The notes beneath the pieces are model-generated. The model saw only the letters and a program-made list of their open reading frames with translations, made no database searches and had not been told where the DNA came from. Both the position numbers and the translations under genes were made by a program. DNA of 64,000 nucleotides from Halichondria panicea (lineage: Eukaryota; Porifera; Demospongiae; Suberitida; Halichondriidae), in NCBI RefSeq assembly GCF_963675165.1, contig NC_087386.1, positions 6,206,066-6,270,065 of the forward strand. Direction: 5' to 3'. Positions 34,509-56,000 of this stretch are shown here, in pieces (position 1 is the first letter of the stretch; every line of letters begins with the position of its first letter).

Positions 34509-37505
34509 TCAGTGTAGTAGTTCACACACTTGAGTGTGTCCATTCCTACTAGCCACATCATAGGCAGTACGTCCGTCCTGTACAGTGGATATGTGAGCAG
34601 TTAGTGATGAAGGGAAATAAGGAATTAATCACAAAACCACTGGATTTAATGTTGCCATGGTTATGAACAAAATAATGCTACAGTATCGATGATTACAATC
34701 ATGCAGCGTGACTCACATTCGTCTTTTTGTTAACGTCAGCCTTGGCCTCCAACAACATTCTAACAACTCCACAGTGACCGTGTAGACTGGCAATGTGCAA
34801 TGCCGTCCCACCCTTCTCAACCTGTACAGACCAAATAATTATTAATACAGACAAGCAGTAAATCTCACGGTTTGTTGAATGTCCACTTGAGCCTTTGCAG
34901 CAATCAATAATTCCACTGCCCTCACATGACCATTCTGAGCAGCTACAAACAACGCAGTGGATCCATCCTGTACAGAGTCAAGATAGTGTGAGCAGGTGAA
35001 CCATCCACTCATCACAGACCCACTCATTATACAATATCACATGACTATCTACACTAATGTCAGGGGATACACTAGCCTCGATCCCAGGCCACACTTCCTC
35101 TGAGAGACAGATACCGGTTAACACAGGATAACAACGTGTATGCTCAGTAAAACAATGATGTCACATACCGTATAGCGCGAAATTTTCGAGGCACTTATAT
35201 TTCTGGAATGGCCTCTAAAACCATTTCGTTGCATAATGTTCGTGGAATGACTGCTTACCGGAAGACACGCCTTTTAATCTTTGCACGTTATAGCAGATAA
35301 TTCTAATTAAAGAACAATTTTCGTGGACTTAATTTTCGTGTAGGATCGCTAACCCACAAATTCGCGAAAATTAAGCCCCTCGAAAATTTTGCGCTATAGG
35401 GTATAGAAAGTTCAATTCAAGGTTTCTAGCCCATCTGATAGCATTCTGATAGCTACCCTTATCCTGTTATGTTAACAAAAGACTCATAACCTGCAACAGT
35501 GTGGATGACAATCGTCTGAACGGAGTGAAGGCTGACAATAGCCTATATGGACAGGCCACGCCCATCTAATACTAACTTCGATGAAAGTCTACTATACTAC
35601 TGCTACTGAAAGAAAATAGCTGTACAACAAGCCTATAGCTCTGTCTCTAGCTAGCTAGCTATATATAGCTCTGTGTAGGACTTTCAAATTGTATTCTTGG
35701 TCAGGATATTAAAATAGGGATTTACAGGAATAATATCCATGCGCAAACAGTCAGTAGCAGGCCTTATCATGGCTGAGGTTCAGTGACGGAAACAGTTAGA
35801 TCTAGGTCTACCGTTGAACCTTAGTCAAAGTTATTGTGCATTACATTGGAATGCAATTAAAAGAGAGATCACGAGATGCGTGTCGTACCTCGGTACACCA
35901 ACTACCAGTGCTCTCTACACAAACATGACTAGCTCTGGTGTCTAATGGACCAGGTCAACAGAACATGGGGAGGCTCTGTGGCTAGTGGCCTCTGAGATGT
36001 GTGTACAGTTACTTACTCTCACCTCTTTGGGTACATCAACATTGGCCCCAGCATCGATTAGGAGCTCCATACATTTCTGGTGACCATTGAAACTGGCTGT
36101 CCAAAGAGGAGTCTCTCCCGACTGTACATAGGAGGAAAACAATGTAAACAGCATGTTGTGGGAAATGGTTTGTACAACAAAACCAACCTTGTGCTGAATG
36201 TTGACTGTAGCCTTGGCTGCTAAGAGGACCCTCACTATCTCATCATGTCCATTCCTACTGGCCCAGTGAAGAGCAGTTACACCATCCTGTAGAGACAATA
36301 TCATCAACCAACGGACATAATGGCACTGTAGACAGTATTCCCCTCACCTTGTCTGCCTGGTTGGGATCAGCCCCACACTCCAGTAGCTCCAGAACCACAC
36401 CCACATTACCAGTCTTACAAGCCTCCAAAAATTCCTGGGAGAAAATACACTCTCAGTAAACACACCCAAAAAATGGAATGACACAAATTGTATGTACATG
36501 TTATATACTGTTCAAGATTCTATAGCCACCCACACAGAAGTACCAGCATACAGTCGACACTAACACTATATAAGCTGACAATGCACATTTGATACCTCCA
36601 CCCACTCACTCACGTACCATCCTGGGGTGCTGTAGACACAGCTTTCTGAGTGAGATAATCACTTCGTCAACTGATGGTCTCTGTTGAGGTCGGTCATGGA
36701 GGCAGCTAACAACAAGAGGATAAAGAGCGTGTTTCTGCCCCATTTTGTCACCATGGACAGCAGTGCTTCGACGCATGAGCTCCACCTGTCCCCAGAAAGA
36801 GTTGATATAGTTGTAAAGACTTTGAGGAACGTCGTTGACTTTAGGGAAATCACCGATAACAGTGTGAATGATGAGATGACCGAATGAGAAGATGTCCAGC
36901 TTGGTAGTGTAGGTTGGCTCTTCTCCATGACACTCGGGAGGCATATAGGTTGGATTTCCCGGGACACTTGTCAGAACATGAGTCAATCTGTCCAGGTCCA
37001 CATACCTGGAGACACCCAGGTCTCCGATCTTGGCAGTGAGGTCCTCAGTGAGCAGGATGTTGGGAGCAGTGAGGTCACGATGGATGAGGGGAGGGGTCAG
37101 AGAGTGGAGATAGTGAAGCCCCTTGGATACATCATACAGGATACGGATTCTAGTGGCGATATTCGTGTCTCGATGGGTTTCAACAAAATTAGCCAAGTCA
37201 GAATAAAGCCTCTCCATTATTAAACTGATGTCGCTCTTATCGCGGCCGTAATGGACGCCAACAAAGTTGACTATGTTGGGATGATCCAGACAGCTCAGAA
37301 TACGACATTCATTGCAGAAATTTGTTAAAATCCTCTCTTGATCTTGTAGGAGCAATATGGAGTGGATCTTTTTAGCAATGCAGTGTCTTCCATTCACCGT
37401 CACTCTAAAGACACAGCCATAAGCCCCATGACCAGCTTTGTTCTCCTTTAGATCCAATCCTTCCACCTGGACCACCAGAGCATCAAGATCACTTCTTGTA
37501 GCCAT
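34509..37505 (-). CDS. kinase-ankyrin protein, copy A (6 ankyrin exons)
   Basis: Seven exons, 5' to 3': 36618-37505, 36348-36434, 36188-36286, 36023-36121, 34869-34967, 34717-34815, 34509-34577; 479 residues. Exon 1 holds a whole kinase domain: GHGAYGCVF loop, CIAKK lysine (residue 45), HRDLTAPNILL catalytic loop, GDLGVSRY in place of DFG, YMPPE in place of APE, and a C lobe ending QQRPSVDEVIISL. All core catalytic residues are present. Then one ankyrin repeat per exon, four of them exactly 99 bp, all phase 0 (e.g. GETPLWTASFNGHQKCMELL), and a short terminal exon DGRTAYDVAS..CELLH. The layout recalls RIPK4/ANKK1, but the HRDLTAPN loop looks closer to tyrosine-kinase-like kinases; subfamily unassigned. 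The start is the ATG at 37505 (AAAATGG context), matched in copy B, not the upstream in-frame ATG. Confidence 0.88.
35166..35403. mobile_element. MITE, TACCGTATAGCGCGAAATTT copy
   Basis: Ends TACCGTATAGCGCGAAATTT and AAAATTTTGCGCTATAGGGTA bound 238 bp. Related to the TATAGCGGGTAATTT family but with a GCGCGAAA variant end. In the long intron between the fourth and fifth exons of kinase copy A. Confidence 0.7.
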
Positions 37506-37688
37506 TTTGAAGTTTTGCAGAAAAAGGGGAGTATTTCGTTGTGTTCGTTGGTCATATGACACATACTCCTACTGCGCATGCCCAAATAATTGGTATTCAG
37601 TAACCGCGGTGTATTTCAGAGGCTTAATGATCTTTACCAAATCAGACACATAAATAAATTCAAGGACTTGCATGATGTGTCTTGGACC
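37506..37688. promoter_or_regulatory. divergent promoter, kinase copy A / SLC27A-like
   Basis: 183 bp between opposed ATGs. TACTGCGCATGCCC at 37570-37583 is one mismatch from the NRF-1 palindrome GCGCATGCGC, and the same segment is kept in copy B at 52190-52203. Two GGTCATATGACAC-like words lie beside it. The promoter role is inferred from position and conservation. Confidence 0.45.
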
Positions 37689-39229
37689 ATGGCGAATGGA
37701 GAATCTAAAGACCTACTGTATAGGCAACACAGTTCATGGTAAGTGTGAGTACCCTCCCACCCTACAATAGATACCTCCATCAGCTGGCTAAGATATCATT
37801 CTCACTACTCTCATGTGTCTGGATCTGAGAGGTGTCAGATCTTCTAAGTCACGTACCTTTCAACGGCCATCTAGCTAGCTAGCTGCATATATCTGTGGAT
37901 TTTATCATTTCAGTCTGTTATTATTGTGTACAGAATTGCACCTTATTATCTCAGCTACCCCACCACTAGATACCTCACACACACACACCTCGAGTATCAG
38001 AGTGTACTAATCCCGTCTCTCTCTCTCACAGTTTGTTTCGTTCTCCTACTTTCTTTGTGATTGCCGGAGGAGTGACTGACAGTGACTGTGTGTACTCTGT
38101 CCTGCCCCTCTACCATTCCCACGGCCTCGCACACGGTGGAGGGCCTATGATCTACACAGGAGCCACTCTCGTCATTAGGAAAAAGTTCTCTGCCAAACAC
38201 TTTTGGACCGATAGTGCAAAGTACAACTGCACTGTGAGTTGGCTAATTGACTGGGGCTGACCCACTTACATTAATGTCTTAGATAGACAGTACGTGTTGT
38301 TATGCTTTCAGCTATTCTTGCCTTTGCTTTCACTACACAACTTGAGCTATGTATCACTGTGTATGGGTGACATCACTTCATTTATATCCACTGACTCCCC
38401 CACTGTGCAGATGGTGTGCACGATTGGGGAGTTGAATCGCTACGTGATGACCGAACCCCCTCAACCCACTGACACACAACACAAAGTACGTCTAATCATC
38501 ACTGCAGGACTCAGAAAAGCGCTGTGGCTGGAATTCCAGAAACAATTTGAAGTGGATCACATTATCGAGTTTTATGGCTCTACTGAGGGCAACTTTGGTA
38601 TCATCAACATTGACAACAAGCCAGGATCTGTTGGAGCTCTCCCACTGTTTGTACCGTCCCTTCAAAACGTCACTATCCTGAAGCTTCATCCGGAGACTGG
38701 CGATTACCTAAGAGATGAGAATGGTTTCTGTGTCGAGTGTGATATGAGCGAACCTGGTGAAACTGTTTGTGAAGTCTCTCCCTTCTACGGATATCGAAAC
38801 AAAGAAAACTCGGCAAAAAAAATTCTTAGGAATTGTTTCAAAGCAGGAGATGCTTTTTTCAGAACTGGAGACATTATGCGCATTGACGAGGAAGGTTGGG
38901 TGTATTTTTGTGATCGATCTGGGGACATGTTTCGTTGGAAGGGGGAGAACGTATCCACGGCAGAGGTTGAGACTCGTATTGCTACTGTGTTGAAGTTGAC
39001 AGATGTGGTGGTGTACACGGTGTTGAGGTTCCTGGTAACGAGGGGCGTGCTGGAATGGCTGCCATTGTGGGGACTCTGGTCATGCAGGGGAGCACTCTGG
39101 CTGGATGAGACACAGAGGAGGCACTAACTGACGACAAGAAGACAATGTTCGACTGGTGTAAGGAGGGGAATGAAAAGAAAGTACAATCTCTACTCTCTGA
39201 CACCAATGTCAATCAAACTGACCAAGAGG
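37689..39229 (+). pseudogene. SLC27A (FATP / very-long-chain acyl-CoA synthetase) fragment fused to ACBD6 exon 3
   Basis: Three exons splice in frame: 37689-37738 (MANGESKDLLYRQHSS), 38032-38233 and 38411 onward. The last two match the middle of fatty-acid transport proteins: LPLYHSHGLAHGGG, GATLVIRKKFSAKHFW, IGELNRY, HKVRLIITAGLR, IIEFYGSTEGN and the FATP hallmark DRSGDMFRWKGENVSTAEVE. The upstream AMP-binding P-loop (YTSGTTG-type) and the C terminus are missing. At about 39018 a net 2-nt gain breaks the frame before EVPGNEGRAGMAAI. At 39087-39100 the sequence switches, within AGCACTCTGGCTGG, to a copy of the second half of ACBD6 exon 3 (DTEEALTDDKKTMFDW), with TGA at the join. A short transcript from the kinase-shared promoter remains possible, but a working enzyme is not. 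Confidence 0.8.
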
Positions 39230-39261
39230 TGAGTAGACAGGTTAATAATGTTATAATATAG

Positions 39262-40721
39262 TTGTGTTGACCTAACCCCCTGGCTGTATCCGAATCTTGA
39301 CCCCTTCGAGGAGCATGACGAGAGGTTCGTCCATGTTGCCCAGCTGAGACAGGAAGGTCTGGAGGCGGCCAGGCGTTCAGGGGCAGACTACCTCTTTGTG
39401 AGTTATCAGTGTGGTCATCTCTAGCCTCGTTCCCGGCCCATCTATTGTAACGACCTAGCTAGGCTCTCTCTAGACGTACAGTGCATCCAGCTTAGAGAGT
39501 AGATTACCACAAATTTGTGAGTAGCTGTACTTAAATGTAAATATCTTTTGATCGGAACATTTCTAAGAAATGGTGTTGATACCAATGTGTAGGTGAATGA
39601 CCATGAAAACAGTAATCTTGTACAGCTAAGGTCCTAGACTTCATCACATAATTGTTCAATGGTTTAGGTATCCTGACTATCCCTTTATGGGTGTTACATT
39701 ATGTTCATAGTGTTTATAATTCATGATTTACTGGTTTTCAGGTACACTTTTGGTTAGAGTAATAACTTCTGACAAATTAATAGCTTAGCTTTCAAATTTC
39801 TGTAGTAAGTTAACAGATAAATGGGCTACATTTTGATACCAAGAACATCCTATATCCCATTGTTGAGATAACACTGAAAAGCTACATAATTACTATTTTC
39901 TACTGTTTTGATGACATCAGCAGCTGCAAACCACAAACCAATGCCCTTTATCAACCACTATAACAATTTGTTGTTGTTCTATTAATCACCACAAACCCAC
40001 CACCTTATGTTTCCATGGAAACATTTTTGAGTGTTGTAGCTTGGTCATTTACCTACACATTAGTATCAGCACAATTTCTTAGAAAGGTTCCAATCAAAAG
40101 AGATTTACATTTAAGTACAGCTACTCACAAATTTGTGGTAATCTACTCTCTAAGCTGGATGCACTGTGCCATTATGATACAGTGAAACCTGTCTATAGTG
40201 GTCACCCTGTAAGCAGGTCACCCTCTATAATACAGCCAGGTTAATGGGGCCCAAAGCCTCCATAGCATGTGTTTGGACCTGTGTTAGCAGGCCACCTCTT
40301 TATTTCAACCCCTGTTAGTCTGCCCAAGACAGTAGTAGATACAGTTTTAGTTATTGCAATTTTGGTATCCACAGTATCTAGCTCAGATTAACTATACAAT
40401 TGTTGTTTATCCAGCGGCTAGACTGTGACAACTTTCTGGTGAACAACAGGACACTACGGATTCTGATGGATCAGCAAAGATAAGTCAGTGCATGTACAGT
40501 CCATAGGGAGGGATAACTTGTCTATATGTACGAGGCTTGCACTGAATACATTATTTGCTGACCTGTGCACTTTATTATGGTACAGGTATGTACATGTAGA
40601 ACAAGTTTGAATTGTCCCCTTCCCTCCACTGTAGATCTGCCTATGCACATTCTGAACACTGAGGTGTTGGGGTTCATGGTCAAACCAGAGGACTATGAGA
40701 GCCTGGACCACGAAAACCTTG
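39262..40721 (+). pseudogene. collagen galactosyltransferase-like exons, copy A
   Basis: Three COLGALT/GLT25D-like exons: 39262-39397 (DERFVHVAQLRQEGLEAARR..ADYLF), 40415-40479 (LDCDNFLVNNRTLRILMDQQ) and 40635-40721 (HILNTEVLGFMVKPEDYESL). COLGALT enzymes add galactose to hydroxylysine of collagen in the ER. The N terminus and about 90 middle residues expected between the second and third exon are absent. The second exon has lost its donor: AAAGATAAGT, where copy B has AAAGGTAAGT. The third exon lacks 27 bp that copy B keeps. No downstream exons follow; minisatellite 1 leads directly into ACBD6 intron sequence. So this copy is a relic. Confidence 0.75.
39479..40165. mobile_element. foldback element with about 120-bp inverted ends, copy A
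   Basis: CAGTGCATCCAGCTTAGAGA... on the left is mirrored by ...TCTCTAAGCTGGATGCACTG on the right, and the match continues inward for about 120 bp (AAATTTGTGAGTAGCTGTAC, ATGTAAATATCTTTTGATCG). The inner part has no ORF. It lies in the intron between the first two COLGALT-like exons; the copy at 53273-53949 is in the matching intron, so it predates the segmental duplication. Confidence 0.8.
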
Positions 40722-40770
40722 GTAAGCCTCTCCCCCTTAAGGCTGCGGTGTCATCTGCTCTTTGTTAGTA

Positions 40771-41069
40771 CAGTAGAACCTCGATTATCCGGCCCTCCAT
40801 TATCCGGAACCTCGATTATCCGGCTTGGCAGTTTTCTTGTTATCAGATCAGAAAATGGGGGTGTCCCTCAAACGCGCATGCGCGTTGTAGCTGTTACCAT
40901 GGAGACATGCCTGCTTATCTTTTGCGCATGCGCAGACAACCATGTGGCACTGTTGTTTATCAATAAAGTGGGTGGATCAAGGCGTGGTTTATCTATTCGA
41001 TTATCCGGCGTATTCACTTATCCGGCCTGCTTCTGGAACCAAGGTGTCCGGATAATCGAGGTTCTACTG
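40771..41069. mobile_element. pogo/Tigger-type MITE, TA target site
   Basis: CAGTAGAACCTCGATTATCC and its inverse GGATAATCGAGGTTCTACTG bound 299 bp, flanked by TA on each side. Internal repeats of ATTATCCGG. The matching site in copy B (near 54568) is empty, so insertion followed the duplication. The CAGTAGAACCTCG end is typical of pogo/Tigger elements. Confidence 0.85.
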
Positions 41070-41213
41070 TATAGCCAGTAGCCATCTCAGTGTGTGCTGA
41101 TGTAGCTCCATTGTTGCTGTGAACAATGTGTGTGGGCGGGTATAATTAGTGCAGGTCATAATAGAGGGGCTCTTTTAATAGTGTTCCCACAACATCCTTG
41201 ACTGTGTATCCAT

Positions 41214-42436
41214 TAGTGTGTGTGTTGTCTCCCCCCACACGGTGGACCACCCCCCTATACTGCATTAGTGTGTGTATTGTCTCCCCCCACACGGTGGACC
41301 ACCCTGCACTAGTGTGCGTGTTGTCTCCCCCCACACAGTGGACCACCCCCCTATACTGCATTAGTGTGTGTATTGTCTCCCCACACGGTGTGTGTGTTGT
41401 CTCCCCACACGGTGGACCACCCCCCTATACTGCATTAGTGTGTGTATTGTCTCCCCACACGGTGTGTGTGTTGTCTCCCCACACGGTGGACCACCCCCCT
41501 ATACTGCATTAGTGTGTGTATTGTCTCCCCCCACACAGTGGACCACCCCCCTATACTGCATTAGTGTGTCCCCCCACACAGTGGACCACCCCCTATACTG
41601 CATTAGTGTGTGTATTGTCTCCCCCCACACAGTGGACCACCCCCCTATACTGCATTAGTGTGCGTATTGTCTCCCCCCACACAGTGCACCACCCCCCTAT
41701 ACTGCATTAGTGTGCGTATTGTCTCCCCCACACAGTGGACCACCCCCCTATACTGCATTAGTGTGCGTATTGTCTCCCCCCACACAGTGGACCACCCCCC
41801 TATACTGCATTAGTGTGTGTATTGTCTCCCCCCAAACAGTGGACGACCCCCCTATACTGCATTAGTGTGCATATTGTTTCCCCCCACATAGTGGACCACC
41901 CCCCTATACTGCATTAGTGTGTGTGTTGTCTCCCCCCCACACCGTGGACCACCCCCCTATACTGTATTAGTGTGTGTATTGTCTCCCCCCACACAGTGGA
42001 CCACCCCCCTATACTGCATTAGTGTGTGTGTTGTCTCCCCCCACACAGTGGACCACCCCCTATACTGCACTAGTGTGTGTATTGTCTCCCCCCACACAGT
42101 GGACCACCCCCCTATACTGCATTAGTGTGTGTGTTGTCTCCCCCCACACGGTGGACCACCCCCCTATACTGCATTAGTGTGTGTGTTGTCTCCCCCCACA
42201 CAGTGGACCGCCCCCCTATACTGCATTAGTGTGTGTGTTGTCTCCCCCCACACAGTGGACCACCCCCCTATACTGCATTAGTGTGTGTGTTGTCTCCCCC
42301 CACACAGTGGACCGCCCCCCTATACTGCATTAGTGTGTGTGTTGTCTCCCCCCACACAGTGGACCACCCCCCTATACTGCATTAGTGTGTGTATTGTCTC
42401 CCCTCACACAGTGGACCACCCCCTATACTGCATTAG
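41214..42436. repeat. 52-bp splice-acceptor minisatellite, array 1, about 23 copies
   Basis: The unit carries GTGTTGTCTCCCCCCACACA then GTGGACCACCCCCCTATACT and GCATTAGT, with GTAT/GTGT/GCGT variants and some shortened units. It directly follows the third COLGALT-like exon of copy A. Its last unit joins TCAGTTTGGCTGAGTATCTA, which is ACBD6 intron 4 sequence, so the exon that should follow has been lost. Short overlapping ORFs in it are by-products of the repeat. Confidence 0.95.
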
Positions 42437-42716
42437 TCAGTTTGGCTGAGTATCTATGGTAACCTTGGAGATCTTTTTGTATTTGCATTAATGATGGTGA
42501 TCAAGGAAACATATTATACCCTATAGCTGTAGAAGTTGAGCTGGTTATTAGATTTATTCGCGGTAATAATTATTGTCTTTTTTTGAATTCCTTATAATTA
42601 TATTCGTGATTGTATTTCCTCTACAGCTGTGTCATGTGATCATCATGCTGTCATCTCTTATCTACTACAAGTGGGATTCCTATCTCAAGATGTGATTGAG
42701 AATCAAGCACCTATAT
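42427..42716 (+). pseudogene. ACBD6: ACBD6 intron 4 and last exon, partial copy B
   Basis: Starts at a breakpoint in ACBD6 intron 4 sequence and ends with a copy of the last exon from 42627 (GTGTCATGTGATCATCATGC). The exon has a deletion removing the codons after LLQV, so no intact end remains. It marks the start of duplicated unit B. Confidence 0.8.
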
Positions 42717-42980
42717 AATTATATAGCCTCGATTCCAGGCCGCACCTTTAGACAAACAATTCAATCTAGTTTCAGGTTATTAATTTTGCACATTTCCCAT
42801 TATTGACCAATTAACTTTCAAGTTTTACATGATCAGAATGTAACTTGGTGAAATACATGAGAAACCGTATATAGAAAAAATTTAATTATAAGACAAAATG
42901 ATGTAGTGTATAAATTTGCAATCAACGTATCTATCAGAGGCTAGCTGCCATGGTAACAGTACAGTTAATAAGGTACAGAG

Positions 42981-52125
<9,145 letters not shown>

Positions 52126-52318
52126 TTTGGACTTTTGCAGAAAAAGGTGAGTATCTCTTTGTGTTCATTGGTCATATGACACATACTCCTACTGCGCATG
52201 CCCATATAATTGGTATTCAGTAACCGCGGTGTATTTCAGAGGCTTAATGATCTTTACCAAATCAGACACATAAATACAATAATGTAAATTCAAGGACTTG
52301 CATGATGAGTCTTGGACC
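52126..52318. promoter_or_regulatory. kinase copy B promoter region
   Basis: Duplicate of 37506-37688 with the same TACTGCGCATGCCC NRF-1-like word at 52190-52203. One 10-bp insertion (AATACAATAATG region) distinguishes it. Confidence 0.4.
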
Positions 52319-53082
52319 ATGGCGAATGGAGAATCTAAAGACCTACTGTATAGGCAACACAGTTCATGGTAAGTGTGAGTACCCTCCCACCCTACAATAG
52401 ATACCTCCATCAGCTGGCTAAGATATCATTCTCACTACTCTCATGTGTCTGGATCTCAGAGGCGTCAGATCTTCTAAGTCACCTACCTTTCAACGGCCAT
52501 CTAGCTAGCTAGCTGCATATATCTGTGGATTTTATCATTTCAGTCTGTTATTATTGTGTACAGAATTGTACCTTATTATCTCAGCTACCCCACCACTAGA
52601 TACCTCACACACACACACCTTGAGTATCAGAGTGTACTAATCCCGTCCCTCTCTCTCACAGATTGTTTCGTTCTCCTACTTTCTTTGTGATTGCCGGAGG
52701 AGTGACTGACAGTGACTGTGTGTAATCTGTCCTGCCCCTCTACCATTCCCACGGCCTCGCACACGGTGGAGGGCCTATGAACTACATAGGAGCCACTCTC
52801 GTCATTAGGAAAAAGTTCTCTGCCAAACACATTTTGGACCGATAGTGCAAAGTACAAATGCACTGTGAGTTGGCTAATTGACTGGGGCTAGCTGACCCAC
52901 TTACATTAATGTCTTAGATAGACAGTACGTGTTGTTATGCTTTCAGCTATTCTTGCCTTTGCTTTCACTACACAACTTGAGCTATGTATCACTGTGTACG
53001 GGTGACATCACTTCATTTATATCCACTTACTCCCCCACTGTGCAGATGGTGTGCACGATTGGGGAGTTGAATCGCTATGTGT
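52319..53082 (+). pseudogene. SLC27A-like fragment, copy B, multiply broken
   Basis: Copy of 37689 onward. After splicing the second exon opens with a TGA codon (acceptor followed by A in place of T). A TAA replaces a Tyr codon (GTGTAATCT), and an extra A in AACACATTTTGG shifts the frame. Near 53082 it breaks off inside the third exon (IGELNRYV) and continues as COLGALT sequence. Clearly a dead copy. Confidence 0.85.
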
Positions 53083-56000
53083 TGGTCCAACCCCCTGGCT
53101 GTATCCGAACCTTAACCCCTTCGAGGAGCATGACGAGAGGTTCGTCCATGTTGCCCAGCTGAGACAGGAAGGTCTGGAGGCGGCCAGGCGTTCAGGGGCA
53201 GACTACCTCTTTGTGAGTTATCAGTGTCGCCATCTCTAGCCTCGTTCCTGGCCCATCTATTGTAACGACCTATAGTGCATCCAGCTTAGAGAGTAGATTA
53301 CCACAAATTTGTGAGTAGCTGTACTTAAATGTAAATATCTTTTGATCGGAACATTTCTAAGAAATGGTGTTGATACCAATGTGTAGGTGAATGACCATGA
53401 AAACAGTAATCTTGTACAGCTAAGGTCCTAGACTTCATCACATAATTGTTCAATGGTTTAGGTATCCTGACTATCCCTTTATGGGTGTTACATTATGTTC
53501 ATAGTGTTTATAATTCATGATTTACTGGTTTTCAGGTACACTTTTGGTTAGAGTAATAACTTCTGACAAATTAATAGCTTAGCTTTCAAATTTCTGTAGT
53601 AAGATAACAGATAAATGGGCTACATTTTGATACCAAGAACATCCTATATCCCATTGTTGAGATAACACTGAAAAGCTACATAATTACTATTTTCTACTGT
53701 TTTGATGACATCAGCAGCTGCAAACCTTTATCAACCACTATAACAATTTGTTGTTGTTCTATTAATCACCACAAACCCACCACCTTATGTTTCCATGAAA
53801 ACATTTTTGAGTATGTTGTAGCTTGGTCATTCACCTACACATTAGTATCAGCACAATTTCTTAGAAAGGTTCCAATCAAAAGAGATTTACATTTAAGTAC
53901 AGCTACTCACAAATTTGTGGTAATCTACTCTCTAAGCTGGATGCAGTGTGCCATTATGATACAGTGAAACCTGTCTATAGTGGTCACCCTGTAAGCAGGT
54001 CACCCTCTATAATACAGCCAGGTTAATGAGGCCCAAAGTCTCCATAGCATGTGTTTGGACCTGTGTTAGCAGGCCATCTCTTTATTTCAACCACTGTTAG
54101 TCTGCCCAAGACAGTAGTAGATACAGTTTTAGTTATTGCAATTTTGGTATCCACAGTATCTAGCTCAGATTAACTATACAATTGTTGTTTATCCAGCGGC
54201 TAGACTGTGACAACTTTCTGGTGAACAACAGGACACTAGGGATTCTGATGGATCAGCAAAGGTAAGTCAGTGCGTGTACAGTCCATAGGGAGGGGATAAC
54301 TTGTCTATATGTACGAGGCTTGCACTGAATACATTATTTGCTGACCTATGCACTTTATTATGGTACACGTATGTACATGTAGAACAAGTTTGAATTGTCC
54401 CCTTCCCTCCACTGTAGATCTGCCTATGCACATTCTGAACACCGAGGTGTTTGGGTTCAGAGGACTATGAGAGCCTGGACCTCGCTGCTCAGGACTTCCT
54501 CAACTTTAAGTTGGAGAACCTTGGTAAGTCCTTCCCCCTTAAGGCTGCGGTGTCATCTGCTCTTTGTTAGTGTAGCCAGTAGCCATCTCAGTGTGTGCTG
54601 ATGTAGCTCCATTGTTGCTGTGAACAATGTGTGTGGGCGGGTATAATTAGTGCAGGTCATAATAGAGGGGCTCTTTTAATAGTGTTCCCACAACATCCTT
54701 GACTGTGTATCCATTAGTGTGTGTGTTGTCTCCCCCCACACAGTGGACCACCCCCCTATACTGCACTAGTGTGTGTGTTGTCTCCCCCCACACAGTGGAC
54801 CACCCCCCTATACTGCACTAGTGTGTGTGTTGTCTCCCCCCACACAGTGGATCACCCCCCTATACTGCATTAGTGTGTGTGTTGTCTCCCCCCACACAGT
54901 GGACCACCCCCCTATACTGCACTAGTGTGTGTGTTGTCTCCCCCCACACAGTGGACCACCCCCCTATACTGCACTAGTGTGTGTGTTGTCTCCCCCCACA
55001 CAGTGGACCACCCCCCTATACTGCATTAGTGTGCGTGTTGTCTCCCCCCACACAGTGGACCACCCCCCTATACTGCACTAGTGTGTGTGTTGTCTCCCCC
55101 CACACAGTGGACCACCCCCCTATACTGCATTAGTGTGTGTGTTGTCTCCCCCCACACAGTGGACCACCCCCTATACTGCACTAGTGTGTGTGTTGTCTCC
55201 CCCCACACATTGGACCACCCCCCTATACTGCATTAGTGTGTGTGTTGTCTCCCCCCACACAGTGGACCACCCCCTATACTGCACTAGTGTGTGTGTTGTC
55301 TCCCCCCACACAGTGGACCACCCCCCTATACTGCACTAGTGTGTGTGTTGTCTCCCCCCACACAGTGGATCACCCCCCTATACTGCATTAGTGTGTGTGT
55401 TGTCTCCCCCCACACAGTGGACCACCCCCCTATACTGCACTAGTGTGTGTGTTGTCTCCCCCCACACAGTGGACCACCCCCCTATACTGCATTAGTGTGT
55501 GTGTTGTCTCCCCCACACAGTGGACCACCCCCCTATACTGCATTAGTGTGTGTTGTCTCCCCCCACACAGTGGACCACCCCCTATACTGCACTAGTGTGT
55601 GTGTTGTCTCCCCCCACACATTGGACCACCCCCCTATACTGCATTAGTGTGTGTGTTGTCTCCCCCCACACAGTGGACCACCCCCCTATACTGCATTAGT
55701 GTGTGTCCCCCACACAGTGGACCACCCCCCTATACTGCACTAGTGTGTGTGTTGTCTCCCCCCACACAGTGGACCACCCCCTATACTGCACTAGTGTGTG
55801 TGTTGTCTCCCCCCACACATTGGACCACCCCCCTATACTGCATTAGTGTGTGTGTTGTCTCCCCCCACACAGTGGACCACCCCCCTATACTGCACTAGTG
55901 TGTGTGTTGTCTCCCCCCACACAGTGGACCACCCCCCTATACTGCACTAGTGTGTGTATTGTCTCCCCCCACACAGTGGACCACCTCCCTATACTGCATT

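Noticed and set aside
36684-37223. Plus-strand ORFs within kinase copy A (also near 51181 and 63528)
   Set aside because: Antisense shadows of a strongly conserved kinase frame; repeated only because the kinase exon is.
37506-37562. Upstream in-frame ATG for kinase copy A, adding 19 residues
   Set aside because: The extension is not kept in copy B, and the downstream ATG has the better context.
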